From the NCBI GenBank assembly GCA_977006965.1, contig OZ345358.1, forward strand, positions 2,108,001 to 2,172,000: DNA of 64,000 nt, written 5' to 3'. This document shows, piece by piece, positions 12,334 through 23,949 of this stretch. Position 1 is the first letter of the stretch. Each line of letters opens with the position of its first letter. The position numbers were made by a program, and so were the translations under genes. The notes beneath the pieces were generated by a model. It was not told where the DNA came from and did not search any database. It was given only the letters and a program-made list of their open reading frames with translations. The DNA is from Phymatolithon calcareum (taxonomy: Eukaryota; Rhodophyta; Florideophyceae; Hapalidiales).

Positions 12334-15300
12334 TGGACGAGACCAGCGAAGTCGTTAAACTCGCCCGTTGCGATGCGTCGATGCTTTCGAAGGACTTGTT
12401 CCACCCGTAGGCTTTAGCAGGAGGACCTGGAGGTGATGAAACTTCTCTACACTTATCTGCGCACGGACAGTCAACAGCGCGTCGTAGCCTCCGATAGGCA
12501 CTGTTCGATGTCGATGTCGATGCTGATGTAGACGGTCTTGGGGTACCCCATAACACAGGCACGAGGACCAAGGATATCGCTAAATTCCACCGTGCAACTC
12601 TGGTTGCAAGGCCATACATATACAAAAGCAGCATTCTAAGGTCGTTCCTCCACCCTTCTCTTCCGCTGTGAGAGCTGGTACAAGAGGACCTTTCTGTGGC
12701 GAGACAAGGTTCTTGTCACTTAAATCTTCAAGCAAAAAGTTGAGGGCACATTGGAATATAGCTTTAACTGTAATATGAAAGAATACAAAAGTATTGTAGG
12801 CTGCCACTTTACTCCGTCAAAGAGGTACCGGGAACTGAACAAAATTGGTGCTTATGGCCCTGGGCATACAATGCATCTAGTCCTGTCGTCAAATTTCTTA
12901 TCATGTCAAAATTTATGCAGCTTTTTGTACGAAAACCACAGGCAAACGTCATACATACTTAAACGAATATAATAGACAAGAACTCTCTTAAATCAAATGA
13001 TATTTATTTATGTGTAAATATCTAATTCCCTGTTGCGCCGTTTTCTATCGATAGAAAGATAGAAAAATTTTGCACTTGTAGATAGCCCAAAATATTATAT
13101 TATATTAGACGAAGACGTTATCCAATCAAATTTAATGATTTTTGCTGCTTCAGCTCCTCTGCGCTCTGCAAAGGTACATTAAAGTATAATGAAAGGTACG
13201 TGTGAGTTGATGACAAACACATCTACTAGTTATTCTTTAAAACATTCGTTGATAAGCCCCAAACGTCGTTTTACTAAACCATTTACGAACTGCAACTTCT
13301 ACTACGGCGTACTAATCCTTTGTGTCGAAAACTGAAAGCCATTATGTTAGTGTCCGTTTTTCAATTATTCTCTACAGAAGAGTATTGGCAGAGAAAAATA
13401 ATGTTTTCATCCAACCTGTTCCTCGCTGTTAGAATCTCTGTGCAGCTATAGGAATATGGCTTGGCGAATATGCTTAAGAGTAGATTAGAGCAACGCAAAC
13501 TGTTCTATGCTACCAAAATTTCATTGATTTAGACTCAGGTACTTGACCTAATGTAGATATCTGCAGTCTAGATTCTGAACGTTTTGAAGGTTACGAATGC
13601 CTTTGACATGGTCCTTACGCTGCTGCTGGTCATTGAAGTTCGCAATCCCACACCGATCTCACTCTTGAAGTGGAAAGTCAATTGTTTGCTTTCTTTTCTC
13701 GTGCACATTTGTCCCCGATTGAGCAATGCATTGACTGAAGCTGTACAGCAAAGAGGTCACGAGCTTAGCCTTCTTTTTCTTTCTTTGCAGCCTTGTCCAG
13801 TTTCCGTTGATTAATGAAATTTTCGGGAAGCCGTTTAGCTCACAGAAGGGCCCACCGTGTAACTAGATGTAAGCTGGAAATGCTTCGTAGTTTACAGTGC
13901 TTGCTTCAGTAAGAAAGGCTCTACGGCTAATCTTGGTGATCTTCGATCTTATTGAGTATTTTCGAGTTCAAGTAAACTATTAAATCAACTACGCGTGTCT
14001 AAAACTACCATTTTTCTCTTCGTTAGTGCTTTTTGGGAACTTATCCAAAAAACGCCTGTGCTAGCCTTTTGAAACTGATTCCATTTTCCCTTCGCAATCT
14101 TGACTACTAATAGAAAAGCATAGACCGACCAGAATTTCTGTCGTGACGTGACGATTGCATCGATCATGATACACGTGTACGCGGATTAAGACAAAACCGC
14201 TCCGACAGCTTTCCGAAAATTCCATTGGTTAAAATATCATACTTCCAAGCGACAATACGGTCTCTCCAAATCTTTTTCGATCCAATGTTTGACTCTGTAA
14301 ATGTCGCAACTTTGCAGTGCCCCGGAATTTCCGCCGGGGAGAAACTCGACCAAATCGAGTGAGCCAACCGAAGCGTCTGCACAATCTCAGAAGTACCTAT
14401 TCGAAACTACGGGACTGTATTGTCTGAAATGAACGAAATGCTATCTATAATGTGCAACTGTAAGTATAACTGACTGATATCTATGAATCGAGCAAGGTCT
14501 GGAGTATGATAGTTGCGTTGAACGCCACAGAATGAAAATGAGCGAAAAACGAATTCCGCGCTGGAAGCCTCGTGGAGCTTGAACGCTATTACAAATCTTG
14601 TTTCTCCGACCATAAGTAGAAGGACATAAGTCATGAATGTGCGAGACCATATAATAACTCTGTGATATTCTATGCGATAGTACTTTTGGTCGAAAACTCC
14701 TTCTTTGCACAAAATGTTATCAAGGACATAGATTGTTTTCAGTCTTTGTCCGACAAGACTCCTTATCACAACTCGAGCGATGAGATAGTCGGAGAAGGTT
14801 TTTAAATTCTTTTTGAGCTGTTACGAAGATTGCATGCAGTTTGTTCGCACTAACACAGGTATGTGAAAGGGTGTAGGCTTGCCTTAGTGAGCGTCGGTCT
14901 CTTTAGTGCATATGGGAAACCACAATGCTAATGACTGTAATTCTCACTGTAATGTGTTCATGTAATGTAAGCATTATAGTGACTATGGAAGGGAGCTCGG
15001 TCTAGAGGTATGAGGGAGCATGACAGTGGCGTTGAATGACACATGCACGCAACAACAGGCGATCTCCCTTTCTCGATACTTATTTGGAAAAATACAGTAT
15101 ATGTAGATGTGGTGTTTGCACTTTATGACGTCTTGTATTATCTTCTGTGGTGGATATTTGCTTCAAATGAAAGCTCTAATTAAGCCCGTAGGCCTCCCAA
15201 ATTTTAAGATTTCGAACGAAGAACTTGCTTTGAGAAGCTGTTTTTGCCATTCACATCTCAAGCAAAAGACGAGCTTGGAGCATTGAAGTTCCGCTTGTTG

Positions 15301-16359
15301 TCTTTCCTGAAAGGGATGTGGGGTGCATTGTGTTCCATTTGTATTAGATATTTCCAGCGTTGTACGAAAAACGCGGCGTTCCCAGGATTGTCATCAAGAG
15401 AGATTTTATATATGTGCCTATACTTACAAAAGATATCCTGGAATCTGCGATCTTTACTCCACGCTTGCGAAGCTACTTCATGAGCTGCTTTCTTCAGATA
15501 GAAACGTAACCACGATGGAAGTCCGTGAAAGCATAGCGTTGATGATTCTAAAAAGGCTCCGACCTAGAAAACAATTTTAGAAATACCAAGAAAGAGAACT
15601 TCTCGAAAATCTCGCAAAGATAATGATTCTCGACAATACCTCAACATATCATATCTTTTGCAACATTTAAAGCTGATAAATGCGGAAAAGATAAGAACAC
15701 GGATCTAAAAGAAGGACGTCGGAAATCTATCCTTCAATAAATCAATACCTCCTGGCCGAGAAATATGTGTTAGAGCGAAATTGAAGGAACTCGCACTAGT
15801 TTCAAGATAGGTGATCTGAGCAGATTTACAAAATTTTTAACATAGAACAGAAAGATTCATCGGCTAAACACTATTGAGTGTAATACGTTGTGCGCTAGAG
15901 GGAGAAAAATGACTCAATAATTTTTCCGCAGCTTATCGTACTCCTTAAAGCATCTAAGTACTAGAAAAGGCACTTTCAATTCTCGAAGTATTTACGGACT
16001 GCTTGCCAAGTGACTAAACTGACTCGGGAAGGCACGCGGTAAGGCGGCCAAGGGAAGGTCCTGCGTTCTGGTCCTGCGTGCCCGACTGTTTCCAGTGAAA
16101 AATTTTGACTTGGTTTTTTCTACTAATTCCCTACGTGTGACACGTGTTTCTGGAATGGTTTTCTGCATTGGACAAGCACATGTACAAGTTGAAAATTGCT
16201 TTAAGGAAAGGAGTCCAATATTTCTGGCTGTCCACTTGAATTCACGACACCGATTGCTGCGGGTGGCATTGCCCAGTGACGAAGCATGCTTTAAATTAGG
16301 ATCAAATTCCCTACGTGGACCGAAAACGTGGGTAACGTTCGCTAAATCGGCACCCCTTA
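12334..16359. other. Gene-poor AT-rich stretch with two possible coding relics
   Basis: No intact gene is visible. Three consecutive minus-strand frames between 14769 and 13985 have protein-like composition (for example YHRVIIWSRTFMTYVLLLM, RDRIVAWKYDILTNGIFGK, SRQKFWSVYAFLLVV) and are separated by single stops or shifts, as in a decayed gene. A plus-strand frame at 15323-15580 (AKLLHELLSSDRN, VRESIALMILKRLR) continues past one stop with similar composition. Neither has a recognisable family. Transposon remains are the likeliest explanation. Confidence 0.25.
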
Positions 16360-16963
16360 CCAAAACTACTATTGATGCGTTATGATACGCAGAACACTCT
16401 ATGCGACAGTAAATTGTAATATCGAGAACATGCGAGGTGCTCAGATAGAATACCAGACATATGAGAAGAGCTGCCCTTTCAACTGAAGAAGCCTTGCCGG
16501 TATGCTTGCGCGAATATGGGAAAACTTGTTAAAACATTTTTCTTGTGCTACTCTCTATGCATGAGCTCCTCGTCCCAAGTAGAATCTTTGTTAAGGCAGA
16601 CGGTGAGGTAGATTATCATTGACTGAGAAGCTTTGTTGATGTACTTTTGCTTCTCCTCAACAGTACTGTAGATGTCCTGCGAGAAGTGACCGGTGTTTCC
16701 GCACGAGGAGCGGTGAAGGACCGACGCCAACTATGGCTTCTTGGGCTTGAGTTCCAGATTGGCCACAAGGCCAAACGGCATTAAATTATCCTGTATTGGC
16801 TTGTCACCAGTGACTGCAACACACGTGTTATTCCCATTCCCTATATACTATTGGCCCACGTTCTCAACAGCCATATATCCGCGAAGCAGTGCTTGTTCCA
16901 CGGGTCGAACACAACCCGATGCTGCACCAAGTGTCTAGAAGCGAGCAAAAGTACAGCGACAGC
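16360..16963 (-). repeat. Degenerate coding repeat, copy A (left part)
   Basis: This stretch is a diverged duplicate of 17193-17780. Both contain AAAACTACTATT near the left edge, CTACTCTCTA, GTGTTTC and the 16-base word GTTCCACGGGTCGAAC (16895-16910 here, 17594-17609 in copy B), followed by GATGCTGCACCAAG. On the minus strand it reads as broken protein with NTGHFSQ and LVQHRVVFDPWNKH, and copy B has closely similar peptides in the same order, so the repeat was once coding. I do not recognise the protein. Copy A is interrupted at 16963 by the hAT-type element and continues at 18266. Confidence 0.65.
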
Positions 16964-18265
16964 TAGGGATGAGCATCAACGAGATTCTGAAGTGTGATAC
17001 CACTTTTGATATTTTGGCCACGTCTCCGATATATTATCAGAGGTATGAAAAAATATCAACCATAAGTGCTCGATGGTTGATATTCGAGGAAATTCACTAC
17101 ATGGCCACATTGGCAAGATTCACTACGTGGCCCTCTCTAGCCATATCTACTACTCACCGCAAGCCAAGCGTACTATCATAACTCACTCTAGCAAAAACTA
17201 CTATTCATCCGTTTTTCAAAGCAATCTATGGGACAGTAAAATGTATTGCCCGCACTACTCTCTACGCTTTAGATCCTCGTCGCAAGCGGCATCTCCGTCA
17301 TCACAGGCGGTAAGCTAGATAATCATGGACAGAGCTGCCTTTCGATGTATTTTAGTTTCGCCTCGACGACGTTGTGGATGTTGGGTCTCCCGCATGACTG
17401 CGAAAAGTGACCAGTGTTTCTTCTCGAGGATCAGTGACGAGCCCTCATTTCGGACGCCAAGTAGGGCCTCTTGCTCTTGCGGCCCGGCTTAGCCGCAACG
17501 TTAAACGGTACGAAATCATCCTGTACGAGCCGTTCTTCAGTGACTGCAACACGCCCACGTTCTCAACGTCCAGACGTACCCCAACCAGTGCTCGTTCCAC
17601 GGGTCGAACAACACCCGATGCTGCACCAAGCGCCTAGAAGCTTACAACAGTGCAGCGATGACGTGGCTACATGGCCGTTGGTGCTCTTCAAAGTGGCGGC
17701 AGGAACATGCAGCACGGTAATCGCTGCTAATTGTCACCTTGAAGGTGCCTCTTCACAGTGAAGCGTAGTGACCCACCTGTACCGCGTGCTACTTCTTTTC
17801 CATAATTTCGGAGTGGTTAGTGGGGAAATTTTGTGTGTTGAGCGTTTCAGATGAACACGAAAACCTGCTTACAGAGCGCCGTCGTATTTGAAACGGATGG
17901 GTAGTAGATTTGGCGAGAGATGACCATGTAGTGAATTTTGCCAATTTGCGGTGGCCATTTAGTGCATTTCCTCGTTTATATTACTTTTTTCCTTGATATA
18001 TCAATGATATTGGGCTTTAAGTTTGCACAATTTCTCAAAAAACACCGATTTCTTGCGTACACCTTTAAAATCTATGATTGCGTAAAGTAAATTTCATGAA
18101 GTGATACGTTTCGTCTCTCTGATAAGAGAATTATGATATTTTTGAATTTATATTATGATTAAGTATCAATGATATTTTGGAAAAAGTCTGATATCCGTTG
18201 ATATCGCAAAAAATGGGATGATATCTGATATTTCGCTGATATCGAAAAATCGATGCTCATTCCTA
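16964..18265. mobile_element. hAT-type non-autonomous element with TIRs and an 8-bp target duplication
   Basis: The left end is TAGGGATGAGCATC (16964-16977) and the right end is its inverse, GATGCTCATTCCTA (18252-18265), with one mismatch. TAGGGRTG ends and 8-bp target duplications are typical of hAT elements. The flanks are GCGACAGC (16956-16963) and GCAACAAC (18266-18273), an 8-bp duplication with two G-to-A changes. Excising the element joins copy A so that it aligns continuously with copy B (GTGGCTAC follows directly), which proves the insertion. Subterminal DNA is full of ATATCA/GATATC words, and a further inverted pair lies at 17096-17157 and 17899-17965. No transposase is encoded; the interior is occupied by copy B. 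Confidence 0.75.
17193..17780 (-). repeat. Degenerate coding repeat, copy B (inside the hAT-type element)
   Basis: This is homologous to copy A along its length, apart from about 130 bp present only in A. Minus-strand frames show PFNVAAKPGRKSKRPYLASE, NTGHFSQSCGRPNIHN and LVQHRVLFDPWNEH with stops between them, so it is a pseudogene of an unrecognised protein. Because it sits inside an element inserted into copy A, it is either cargo captured by that element or part of its normal body, in which case copy A would itself be an older insertion of the same family. Confidence 0.6.
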
Positions 18266-18486
18266 GCAACAACGTGGCTACGTGGCCGCTGGTGCACTTC
18301 AAAGTGGCGACAAGAGCTTGTAGCACGGTAGTCCCTGATAACTGTCACAGGTAATGGTGTCACTTTGTTGCGAACGGCACGGCTCAGCGTGCCACTTTCT
18401 ATGACCTCCGGCTCCATAAGCAGCTTCTGTACCGGCGTCGCGGGTGAGTATCTAGGGTTTATCATTTCAAGTAGTAGTTTTCGCAA
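18266..18486 (-). repeat. Degenerate coding repeat, copy A (right part)
   Basis: This continues copy A after the target duplication. GTGGCTACGTGGCC, TTCAAAGTGGCG and AGCACGGTA match copy B at 17660-17720. The minus-strand frame from an ATG at 18486 reads through 100 codons (for example VIESGTLSRAVRNKV and TPLPVTVIRDYRATSS) and would be the N-terminal side of the repeat's former protein. A resemblance to piggyBac-like transposase C-terminal blocks crossed my mind, but it is too weak to call. Confidence 0.5.
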
Positions 18487-19995
18487 TGGGTGCCGATTTA
18501 AATAACTTTGCCCACTTCTTCAGTCCATGTATCGAATTTCCTCTTTCAACGTGCTAGCAGGAATAATGGCGCGGGGAGAACTTGGGCGGATCGGCGATAC
18601 CGCGCGCGGCACTTGACTCTGACCCTGAGCCCAGAACTGTGACAGAAAACCCCCGGAGGACAAACTGACTCCTCCGGTATCTATTTATGTCCGGGGTGAA
18701 CCCGAACGATAAACCGAAAAGCGAGAAATCAACAAGCAGCAAGATAAGTGTGTTCGTCTTGTTCTCTACTTGGCTTCTCGAACAAGAACCTGAGCGGACG
18801 CGAATATGTAGAAATGAGATTGCAATATGACAATTAACACGAAAAGATCTTGTTATGATAAAGAATGATATGATCAACAGTTTTTTTCTATCATAATAAA
18901 TTTTTTGTACCGCGGTCAGTTCACCCACAGAAAGATTCCTATTCTTTATTTGTTTTTTCGCGTGACGCGCGAATTTTGTCTCACAAGCTCCTGTTCACGC
19001 AGATGTACGCGATTGGTACAGCTACATCTATCCTGATACGAGGTTTCCAAAAGTACGAGGCGCGCAATTGTGCTCGAACGGGAACATGGTGCGCCAGAAT
19101 CCGGGAAACGTACCGAAATATAATTATATAATAAGAATCTAAATCTATGACTGCATAGCAGTTGTAAAAACTGAACTCCAATTTGTCCCGCCTAAATCGG
19201 AAATCCTATTTTTAATTATCTGTGATCATATCGCCCGACTTCTGGCTCACCAACTTGCCGCTAACGCAGAGTTAAGCTCTTAGTACCGTTCTCCTCTTCG
19301 CTAGGAGCGCGTTCTATCGATTCCAAGCGCGTATTTCTACGCAAATTGGAAGTTGATGCACCGATATCTGTGCACTCCTTCGAAAAAAAACTCTTCTATT
19401 CGCTTCGCATTTGATATATCTCTCAAACTATATGTTTAATACGGTTTGATTGGCCGTACTGAGGCGTGGATGGCCAATAATATGCTGCCGTAAAAATTTA
19501 TCGATGAAATATAATTCGCGCGGATTGGTCAATAATCTTTGCTATTCGTCGCTGATGTAATCAGTTGAATCTCGATGTTTGTGATTGGAACTGGAAACAC
19601 GGTTCAGAGCAGTGGTGGCAAACGAATTGCATATCCAATGAAATGTCATCATCAATCTATTATCAGTGAAAGATCTGATACTAGCAAAATGAACTGTGAG
19701 CATCAGAAGTGGAAGATTTGGGGACTGCGACCGATTCTATTGTCCAGCCGAATCGTGATCCTCATTGCAGTCACCGCCCACCGAATCATACGCCACCATG
19801 TATTCGCATTTCTGCAGAAATTTAATGCCTCCGTCCTCGACATGCCGTTGTCGAGGTAATAGGACATCCACCGCCACAGTCCATATACCCTCTCGAACAT
19901 TTTTTTTCGTGATGTGTGCATGGTGAGTGGTCATGTTCTAACGGCAGGCGATCTCCTTTGCGACCGCACATGTATTCCCGGCCGGCAGGTCGACA
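18487..19995. other. No recognisable gene
   Basis: AT-rich sequence with short frames on both strands and no recognisable motif. A small inverted pair (cctcgaca / tgtcgagg) lies at 19834-19856 just before the composition changes to GC-rich. Nothing else stands out. Confidence 0.4.
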
Positions 19996-20718
19996 ATGGA
20001 TGTGTACCAAGGTTTGGGCAGCCCCGCCGTGCGGTCGCGATGGTGGCAAGAAACCGGATGGCATCGCGAGGGCGTAGCGCCGTATTTCCCGAAGGTGTTG
20101 GCAGCGAACAAGGGCGGCGAAATACCCGTGCGGGTTGTGCGGACGCAGGAGTGGCACGCGCGCGCATCACGCGCGGTGATTGTCCGGGGCCGCAGCTGGG
20201 AGTGTAAGAGGCCGTTGCGCATGCGCCTCAACGCGCTGAGCCGTAGAGTATTGGGGCCGCGTGGGCTTCGTTCCGAAATCACGACGGCATTGAGCGATGA
20301 CGAGGTGAATGCCGTGCACCGTTTAGACGTTATCTTTCGCCGAGTGCATTTTGGTCCCCAAGAGCGCCCGCCGGCGCTGCACCGCGACTTACTTGTTGGG
20401 CCTCCGCTAATTTGTGCTCACCGGGAGACCGGTAACGACGAGGCACACATCGAGGAGTATCGTGACCGCCGGCAGGACGGTCATTCCCGCAAGCGTGAAC
20501 ACGTATACTGCGTACGGTTCAACCACTTAATACCGTCCTGGGTGAAAGAGGTCGAAGTGCTGGAGTTCCAACGCCTCAGCTTCTTTTTGCCGAGTGCCGG
20601 TTCCCGGTTTGCCGACCTCGATGTACCGATTGGGTTCGATGCTGAGTATCCGTTCACTGTGAGACATTTTGGGCTTGGGTTGGCCCGGGGCTATGTTCTA
20701 GTGTGGGAAACTTTTTGA
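19996..20718 (+). CDS. Unrecognised GC-rich ORF, 240 residues
   Basis: An ATG at 19996 opens a 240-codon frame with many G/C third positions. The peptide is rich in Trp, Arg and His (RSRWWQETGWHREGVAPYF near the start, FNHLIPSWVKEVEVLEF later) and looks like a compact protein, but I know no family with these features. After the stop the same frame stays open for a further ~55 codons. The GC-rich composition raises the chance of a fortuitous long frame, and the minus strand also has several frames of about 100 codons here. It lies just beyond the 3' end of the minus-strand Ty3 element, so it could be a different insertion or part of a transposon. Confidence 0.35.
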   Translation: MDVYQGLGSPAVRSRWWQETGWHREGVAPYFPKVLAANKGGEIPVRVVRTQEWHARASRAVIVRGRSWECKRPLRMRLNALSRRVLGPRGLRSEITTALSDDEVNAVHRLDVIFRRVHFGPQERPPALHRDLLVGPPLICAHRETGNDEAHIEEYRDRRQDGHSRKREHVYCVRFNHLIPSWVKEVEVLEFQRLSFFLPSAGSRFADLDVPIGFDAEYPFTVRHFGLGLARGYVLVWETF

Positions 20719-20809
20719 AACACCACAAACACCCTATGGGTACAGAACGTGGCTGGGTACCTTCTTTCCAGGGCGGCTGTGGTGGCTGTCGCCCACTTTG
20801 GTGCGAGCA

Positions 20810-21484
20810 ATGATTTCCATCGATGTGCTCCCGTTGTGCGATGGCTCAGTCAGGCGATCGAATCGCTTACGGCGACTTTTCTGTGAAATAGAAACCATTA
20901 TTTGGGACCGGGTTACCGGTGAGCGGTCGCTGCCCTTGGAAAACCGCTTCGGCGCGAAGGTGTTTCACAGCTGCGATACTGCGCCATTCGACCCGAATGC
21001 GTGGCGGGCTGATGTTGGCAGCGAGTTGCAGGATCCTCTCAACCATGATGGTATACCAATTCACCCTAGTGGAGTTCCGCCAGGTGAGCATTGGTTCCTT
21101 CCGCGTGGTCCCGTACTGGAAGGCGATCTGTCAGCGTATTGCGAACCATCTCGAGGACACCCAAAGTCCGTGGAGACCCGCTGGCGGGATTTACTGTACG
21201 TTCACAGCCAGATTACGTTCAACGCTCGCGTAAGCGCACCAATCTGTTGGACCCTCTGCGGGGTGATCGTGGCGGTGGGCGACGCCGTGTGGCACCTCGA
21301 ACACCAAACAGGGAAATCCCTAGACAGCTTCTTTCAGCGGAGGATTTGTCGAATATGTATTAGCGTCCCACCGGTATGGTACAAAGAAGCAACGGCCACG
21401 TGTGTCTTAGAAATCATGAGAGTAAAATGGAAAGGCTCCCGGTATCCAATTTTGTATAGCCTGTATGAAACCCCAAATTCCTAG
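20810..21484 (+). CDS. Unrecognised GC-rich ORF, 224 residues
   Basis: This frame opens at an ATG at 20810 about 90 bp after the previous ORF, in another register, and ends at 21484. Visible features include RRSNRLRRLFCEIETIIWDR, DTAPFDPNAWRADVG and a hydrophobic ICWTLCGVIVAVGDAVWH segment. A second register over 20919-21233 also reads plausibly (RVVPYWKAICQRIANHLED), so the stretch may be a frame-broken single gene together with 19996-20718. No function can be assigned. Confidence 0.3.
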   Translation: MISIDVLPLCDGSVRRSNRLRRLFCEIETIIWDRVTGERSLPLENRFGAKVFHSCDTAPFDPNAWRADVGSELQDPLNHDGIPIHPSGVPPGEHWFLPRGPVLEGDLSAYCEPSRGHPKSVETRWRDLLYVHSQITFNARVSAPICWTLCGVIVAVGDAVWHLEHQTGKSLDSFFQRRICRICISVPPVWYKEATATCVLEIMRVKWKGSRYPILYSLYETPNS

Positions 21485-21967
21485 AATCTGCATTCTTTCT
21501 TCAGCAATGTTCCGGCGTTACTTCCTTCCTGGCTGGCACCAGCCTATGTACCGTCATGCCGATCTGCAGTGCGTACGGTATTTTAGACCCACAGACATCC
21601 TTATGGGTTATGATATCCTCCTGCATGGCCTGCCAGTGTCGCTTCACATCCTAATGGGAAATGTTCTTGCCTAGTGTCCGAATGCGAGACTACTCCCACA
21701 TTTAGCGCATCCATGAACAGACCAAACGCAGGTTGCTCAAGACCCATGGTGGGCTCGGCGGGGGCTCGGCTGAGCGACGACGGGGTGATCGGGGCCCGGG
21801 CGTGCGATGGAACCCGCAGGTGGGTCGGTAGCAGACAAATGCACCCAGAGTAGTCGACGTCGTGAGATGGATTCTGACTCGGGTGGTGCGGGTGGGATTG
21901 CCGCAACATTGAGAAGGCCCGAAGCGAGGCGTCTGAACTGTCACTCCCGAGTTCGGCTAGGTTTTCT

Positions 21968-22985
21968 CAGCCCGAGCCTACAGGACGACGCACAGGTGGA
22001 GCAACCTCGATGCGGTCTAACGATACGACCTCAACGAATCTATAACGCATGATCTCGTCGGTGTTAGATATTACCTTCAATACCTCATATGGGCCATCCG
22101 CTCGCGCTTGGAGTTTGTGCCTACGTTTGATGCCGCTATCGTCATCGTCCTTTGGAAGCTCGCGGCTAACAAAAACATGCTCACTTTCGGTCGGCGGAGG
22201 GGCCGTACGCGTTTATCAAAGTCCGCCTTGTACTTCGCTTTGCCGCACGCAGTCGAAGCGTCGATGTGTCCATGAGGTGTTCAACGTGGGCAAGGAAGCG
22301 TGCGCGCTCGAGCCTAGTAGGAAGGGCATCCCTCCCTGCGTCAGTGGGCTGCATTTCAAGCGGAGGTGGACTGCGAGAAAGTACTAGATCAAAGGGCGCG
22401 AGTCCTGTACCGTGGTGTATGGTGGAATTATCGGCAAATGCGAAGAAGTCCGCATACTCGTCCCAATGCTCAGAGAAATCAGCGACGAACGCCCGGAGTC
22501 CATCCATGATGGTTCGGTTAAATCGCTCAACTTGACCATTGGTTGTTGTGTACAAGTTTGATACGCGAAGCGTACCGCGCACATTGCGGAACGAAGAAGT
22601 GGAACGCAGCGGCACTACTTTCACATGTTTCGAGTAACCATCCATTATGAAGAGGAGGAATTTGAACCCTTTCGTTCAGCGTACGAGCGGTCCGAGAATA
22701 TCGATGGCCACGAACTCGAGCCGTCCAGATGGTGGAAACAGCTTCATTGGTGTTGCGTGAGAGCGCAATTTAACCCTGGACTTGGCGCATGTAGTGCAGT
22801 TTTGAGCCACCCGCACGATATCCGCCATCATTGCAGGCCAGAAAATGTCCACCGCAATGTGTAAAACATCCGCTTCTTCCCTGGGCGACCGGACATCGGT
22901 GTATGGTGAGCCAAAAACAGGACCTGTTGTCGGAGGGGTTCCGGGCAAAGTATTTGCACCGCGTGATCCACGGAGCGATTCGGAC
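21968..22985 (-). pseudogene. Ty3 integrase, internally deleted
   Basis: The integrase inserts element cDNA. The N-terminal HHCC region reads HHTPMSGRPG then CTTCAKSR, so the second His of the usual GHPG is Arg. The first catalytic Asp is in EFVAIDILGPL near 22700. The TNGQVERFNRTIMDGL block, which carries the catalytic Glu, is present near 22540. Between them, at about 22597, the usual stretch with the DNG motif and second catalytic Asp is absent: VVPLR runs almost directly into SSFRNVRG. The C-terminal barrel (HKLQARADGPYEVLKV, 22060-22120) is intact, and the frame ends at a TGA near 21968. A frame change also separates it from the RNase H part. Confidence 0.8.
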
Positions 22986-23940
22986 TAGTACGATATCCCT
23001 TTTTCGATGAGCTTCCAGATCGACCGACACCACCGATCCACGGCTTGGGCGCGACGGACTTCGTCCTGGGTAACCAGTGCTGGGTGCGTGTCTGACTCGA
23101 ATGCGAAAGCCGGCGGTTCTGACACACGGCGGATGAGTTCGCGATCGTTTGCGTCTCCTTCGAAGTCCCAGTCGTGCCGGGTCCACGAGCTTGTATCAAC
23201 GCGACGATTAATCCGTGAATTGGAAGAGGCGTTGGTCATGAAACATGGTATCTCGAGTTCCGGATTGACTAATGTTTCACCGTATATCCGTAGACGGGAA
23301 ATAGCATCAGCAATTGTGTTCTTTGTACCATTCCGATATTTGACTGTGAAGTCGAACTCAGCAAGGCGCGCTAACCGACCGCTAACATCGGTAAGATCCA
23401 TCATCCATATCATTGCCTGGTGGTCTGTGTACAGGTTGAAATGCTTACGCTCCAAGTATAGCCGCAGAATTTGGACAGCCCACACTACATCGAAGTACTC
23501 CTTTTCGCCAACGCTCTAGTTACGCTCTGAGGCGCCAAAGATCGACTCCAAAACCCAACAGGGTGCCAAGTGTCATCTTCGTCGGTCTGTAACAGCGCGC
23601 AGCCAACCTGGTATTCACAGGCATCAGTATCCACCGAAAAGGGGAGATCATGACGCGGAAACGGCAGGACCGGTGGGGCGTCTAATGCTTGCTTTAGTAG
23701 CTCGAATGCTTCGGACTGCGTGTCGCCCAGCGGCGGGAGCTTGAATGATTCTCGTTTCACCAGCATTCTTTTCAGTGGAGAGGAGATGCGTGCGAAGTTC
23801 GGGACGAATCTGCGGTACACATTGCAGACCCCGAGGGAGGAACGCAATTTCGTCTGTGTCGTCGGATGTTTAAAGCCGGACACGGCTGCCGTATTCTTCT
23901 CGGAGACTTCCAAGCGGCCAGGGCGGATGGCATGTCCCAA
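22985..23940 (-). pseudogene. Ty3 RNase H domain and RT-RNase H connection
   Basis: The piece 23485-23940 holds YLGHAIRPGRLEV, the thumb/connection and the RNase H start with VDTDACEYQVGCALLQ. A frame change near 23520 follows, with a TAG at 23516-23518 inside the conserved ERN-stop-S motif. The piece to 22985 continues with GEKEYFDVVWAVQ, LYTDHQAMIWMM and RNGTKNTIADAISRL. RNase H degrades the RNA strand during replication. The catalytic TDA and TDH aspartates are retained, but the frame is broken. Confidence 0.8.
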
Positions 23941-23949
23941 ATAATTGAC

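Noticed and set aside
18166-18486. piggyBac-like transposase C-terminus in the degenerate repeat
   Set aside because: Only a few residues with similar spacing; no DDD motif or Cys-rich tail could be placed nearby.
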